A DNA stretch of 8,747 nt, taken from an uncultured Prevotella sp. Its GTDB lineage: Bacteria; Bacteroidota; Bacteroidia; Bacteroidales; Bacteroidaceae. The notes beneath the pieces are model-generated. The model had not been told where the DNA came from. It did no database searches and saw only the letters and a program-made list of their open reading frames with translations. The translations under genes and the position numbers were made by a program. This document shows positions 7,763 to 8,747 of this stretch, piece by piece (position 1 is the first letter of the stretch; each line of letters starts with the position of its first letter). The stretch is from assembly GCA_937906765.1 (NCBI GenBank), contig CALCUV010000038.1, positions 1 through 8,747 of the forward strand, given 5' to 3'.

Positions 7763-7845
7763 AAGGAGAAAGGAGAAATTTAAAAGGAGAAAGGAGAAAG
7801 ATGCAGGCACGCTGATGCCTCGCAGACTTTCTCCTTTCTCCTTTT
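7763..7845 (+). terminator. Hairpin terminator after the phosphate transporter gene, with duplicated left arm (copy 2 of the heptad-arm family)
   Basis: A perfect 19-base inverted repeat (7782-7800 with 7827-7845) encloses a 26-base loop and ends in T-rich sequence. The loop contains its own small stem, AGGCA/TGCCT. The arms are heptads GGAGAAA and TTTCTCC. The left arm also occurs as a 16-base direct copy at 7763-7778, 21 bases upstream and only 3 bases after the stop codon, so the right arm can pair with either. T-rich sequence follows on both strands, so the element could also stop comEC transcripts arriving from the right. Confidence 0.75.
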
Positions 7846-7866
7846 TACTTTGCTTATTGTAATCCT

Positions 7867-7956
7867 TTCACCGTTTAACGTCATCGTTCACCTTTCACCT
7901 TTCACCGTTAAACATTCACCTTTCACCGTTAAACGTTAAACCATCATCGTTAAACT
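7867..7956. repeat. Heptanucleotide tandem array overlapping the comEC 3' end
   Basis: From 7887 to 7956 the sequence divides without remainder into ten heptamers: TTCACCT, TTCACCT, TTCACCG, TTAAACA, TTCACCT, TTCACCG, TTAAACG, TTAAACC, ATCATCG, TTAAACT. Two further units, TTCACCG and TTTAACG, occupy 7867-7880. Six bases, TCATCG, complete the link. Most units fit TTMAMCN. One longer piece, the 20 bases at 7894-7913, recurs exactly at 7915-7934. The array fills the space between two convergent genes and supplies the last codons and stop of comEC. The pattern suggests slippage or unequal exchange; no function can be assigned. Confidence 0.8.
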
Positions 7957-8747
7957 TTCTAAAATCCCAATACTTACAATTATCACTCCTATACCGACTA
8001 TCATCTTCATGCGCCTACTGTAATGCCCCATGCCCCATATAATTAACGGCGGGAGCAGGTAGAGGAGGATTGCCGTAGGAAGCGTGATGGGCATTTCTAT
8101 CGTAGCAAGGGGTAGGTTGGAGAAGCATTCAAGCCCTGCATTCATAAGTCCAACTACATTACTAAGAGTGCTCCCCAAAAGAGACTCTGCAAACGGCATA
8201 AGAAAGAAAAGTAGCGCTATGCCTAACACAATCCCCGCCAAGGGTATTATCCATAGCGAAATGAGTAAAGCATTAGTGGGGAGGAGGTGAAAATAATAAA
8301 GCACAAGAGGCAAGGTCCCGATTTGCGCCGAAAGACTGACGCGAAAAAGGTCTTGAAGCGCCCCTATCCCCCACATCTTTAGGCGCCAGAGAAGGTTGTC
8401 GCTCAGTAGAATAGGTTCCCAACGAGGAAGGTGAGGTATCAAAAGAAGAATGCCTAACACCGCCATAAATGACAACTGAAATCCGACATCAAACAATGCT
8501 TGTGGCGACCACATCAAGAGCAAGAGTGCCGCTATGCACAGATTGTGAAGGGAGAAACTGCCACGTTGGAACAAGACTCCCAGTTGCACAAGCGTTAACA
8601 TCACCGCCGCACGCAACAAAGAGAGAGGCGCTCCCACCATAAACACAAATGCCCACATGGCTAGAAGAAAGACCACTTGCGCACTCCTACCCAAAAGGCG
8701 GAAAGAGCGCAGGGGGCGCAAAAGGATGAGATTAAAGAGGGCGAAAA
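7936..8747 (-). CDS. comEC: ComEC/Rec2-family DNA uptake channel protein, N-terminal part outside the window
   Basis: ComEC forms the inner-membrane channel for single-stranded DNA during natural transformation. The window holds the last 269 codons, covering the back half of the Competence domain. Family landmarks include LLRPLRSF near the edge, then GAPLSLLRAAVMLTL (the usual P-S-x-x-R-A helix), then SPQALFDVGFQLSFMAVLGI. More hydrophobic segments follow (IGTLPLVLYYFHLLPTNALL and the PLAGIVLGIALLFFL region). The frame is open to the right edge, so the apparent TTG start at 8721 is not a start. After the last membrane segment only a few residues remain, so the metallo-beta-lactamase-like domain found at the C-terminus of many ComEC proteins is absent; from recall, short versions are common in Bacteroidota. 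The final residues SLTMMV and the TAA stop are encoded by the heptad array. The gene is convergent with the phosphate transporter. Actual competence is not shown. Confidence 0.9.
   Translation of the reverse strand, partial: FALFNLILLRPLRSFRLLGRSAQVVFLLAMWAFVFMVGAPLSLLRAAVMLTLVQLGVLFQRGSFSLHNLCIAALLLLMWSPQALFDVGFQLSFMAVLGILLLIPHLPRWEPILLSDNLLWRLKMWGIGALQDLFRVSLSAQIGTLPLVLYYFHLLPTNALLISLWIIPLAGIVLGIALLFFLMPFAESLLGSTLSNVVGLMNAGLECFSNLPLATIEMPITLPTAILLYLLPPLIIWGMGHYSRRMKMIVGIGVIIVSIGILESLTMMV

Noticed and set aside
7867..7956. Possible CRISPR-like repeat block
   Set aside because: The units are 7 bases long and contiguous, with no unique spacers and no cas genes nearby. It is a simple tandem array.
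8719..8721. TTG as the start codon of the ComEC gene
   Set aside because: The frame continues upstream to the window edge with family-typical sequence, so the true start is outside the window.

Overview
The window looks like ordinary chromosomal DNA from a Bacteroidota species, most likely order Bacteroidales and Prevotella-like. Three things support this: protein features (a UvrB with the QTAGRAARN form of the last helicase motif, a long PiT transporter with a cytoplasmic tail, a secreted M6 protease ending in a YDLSGRKV-type tail); perfect Bacteroidota -7 promoter elements (TAnnTTTG) in front of three genes; and no Shine-Dalgarno sequences at the starts. The genus is an inference from recall, not from a search.

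Layout. Bases 1-865 (minus strand) hold most of an integral membrane transporter, cut at the left edge. Its ATG overlaps the TGA stop of uvrB by 4 bases. uvrB (862-2886, minus, GTG start) has its own promoter at 2920-2949. A hairpin terminator at 2994-3053 separates it from a secreted M6 metalloprotease (3080-4879, minus). About 540 bases between -7 elements (4912-5447) separate the protease from a divergent phosphate transporter gene (5492-7759, plus). This gap holds three 21-base repeat units and one extra promoter-like site, but no convincing gene. A second hairpin of the same family follows the phosphate transporter. It is followed by a heptanucleotide tandem array that runs into the 3' end of a convergent comEC-type gene (7936-8747, minus), cut at the right edge.

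The genes do not form one pathway. uvrB and the transporter are probably co-transcribed and translationally coupled. The protease, phosphate transporter and ComEC genes look like independent units. I found no defence system, prophage, CRISPR array, RNA gene or insertion sequence. The most unusual material is non-coding: the paired heptad hairpins, the heptad array at the comEC 3' end and the 21-base repeats. Two genes also carry in-frame TTG codons inside their -7 promoter elements, which would mislead a gene caller that picks the longest frame.
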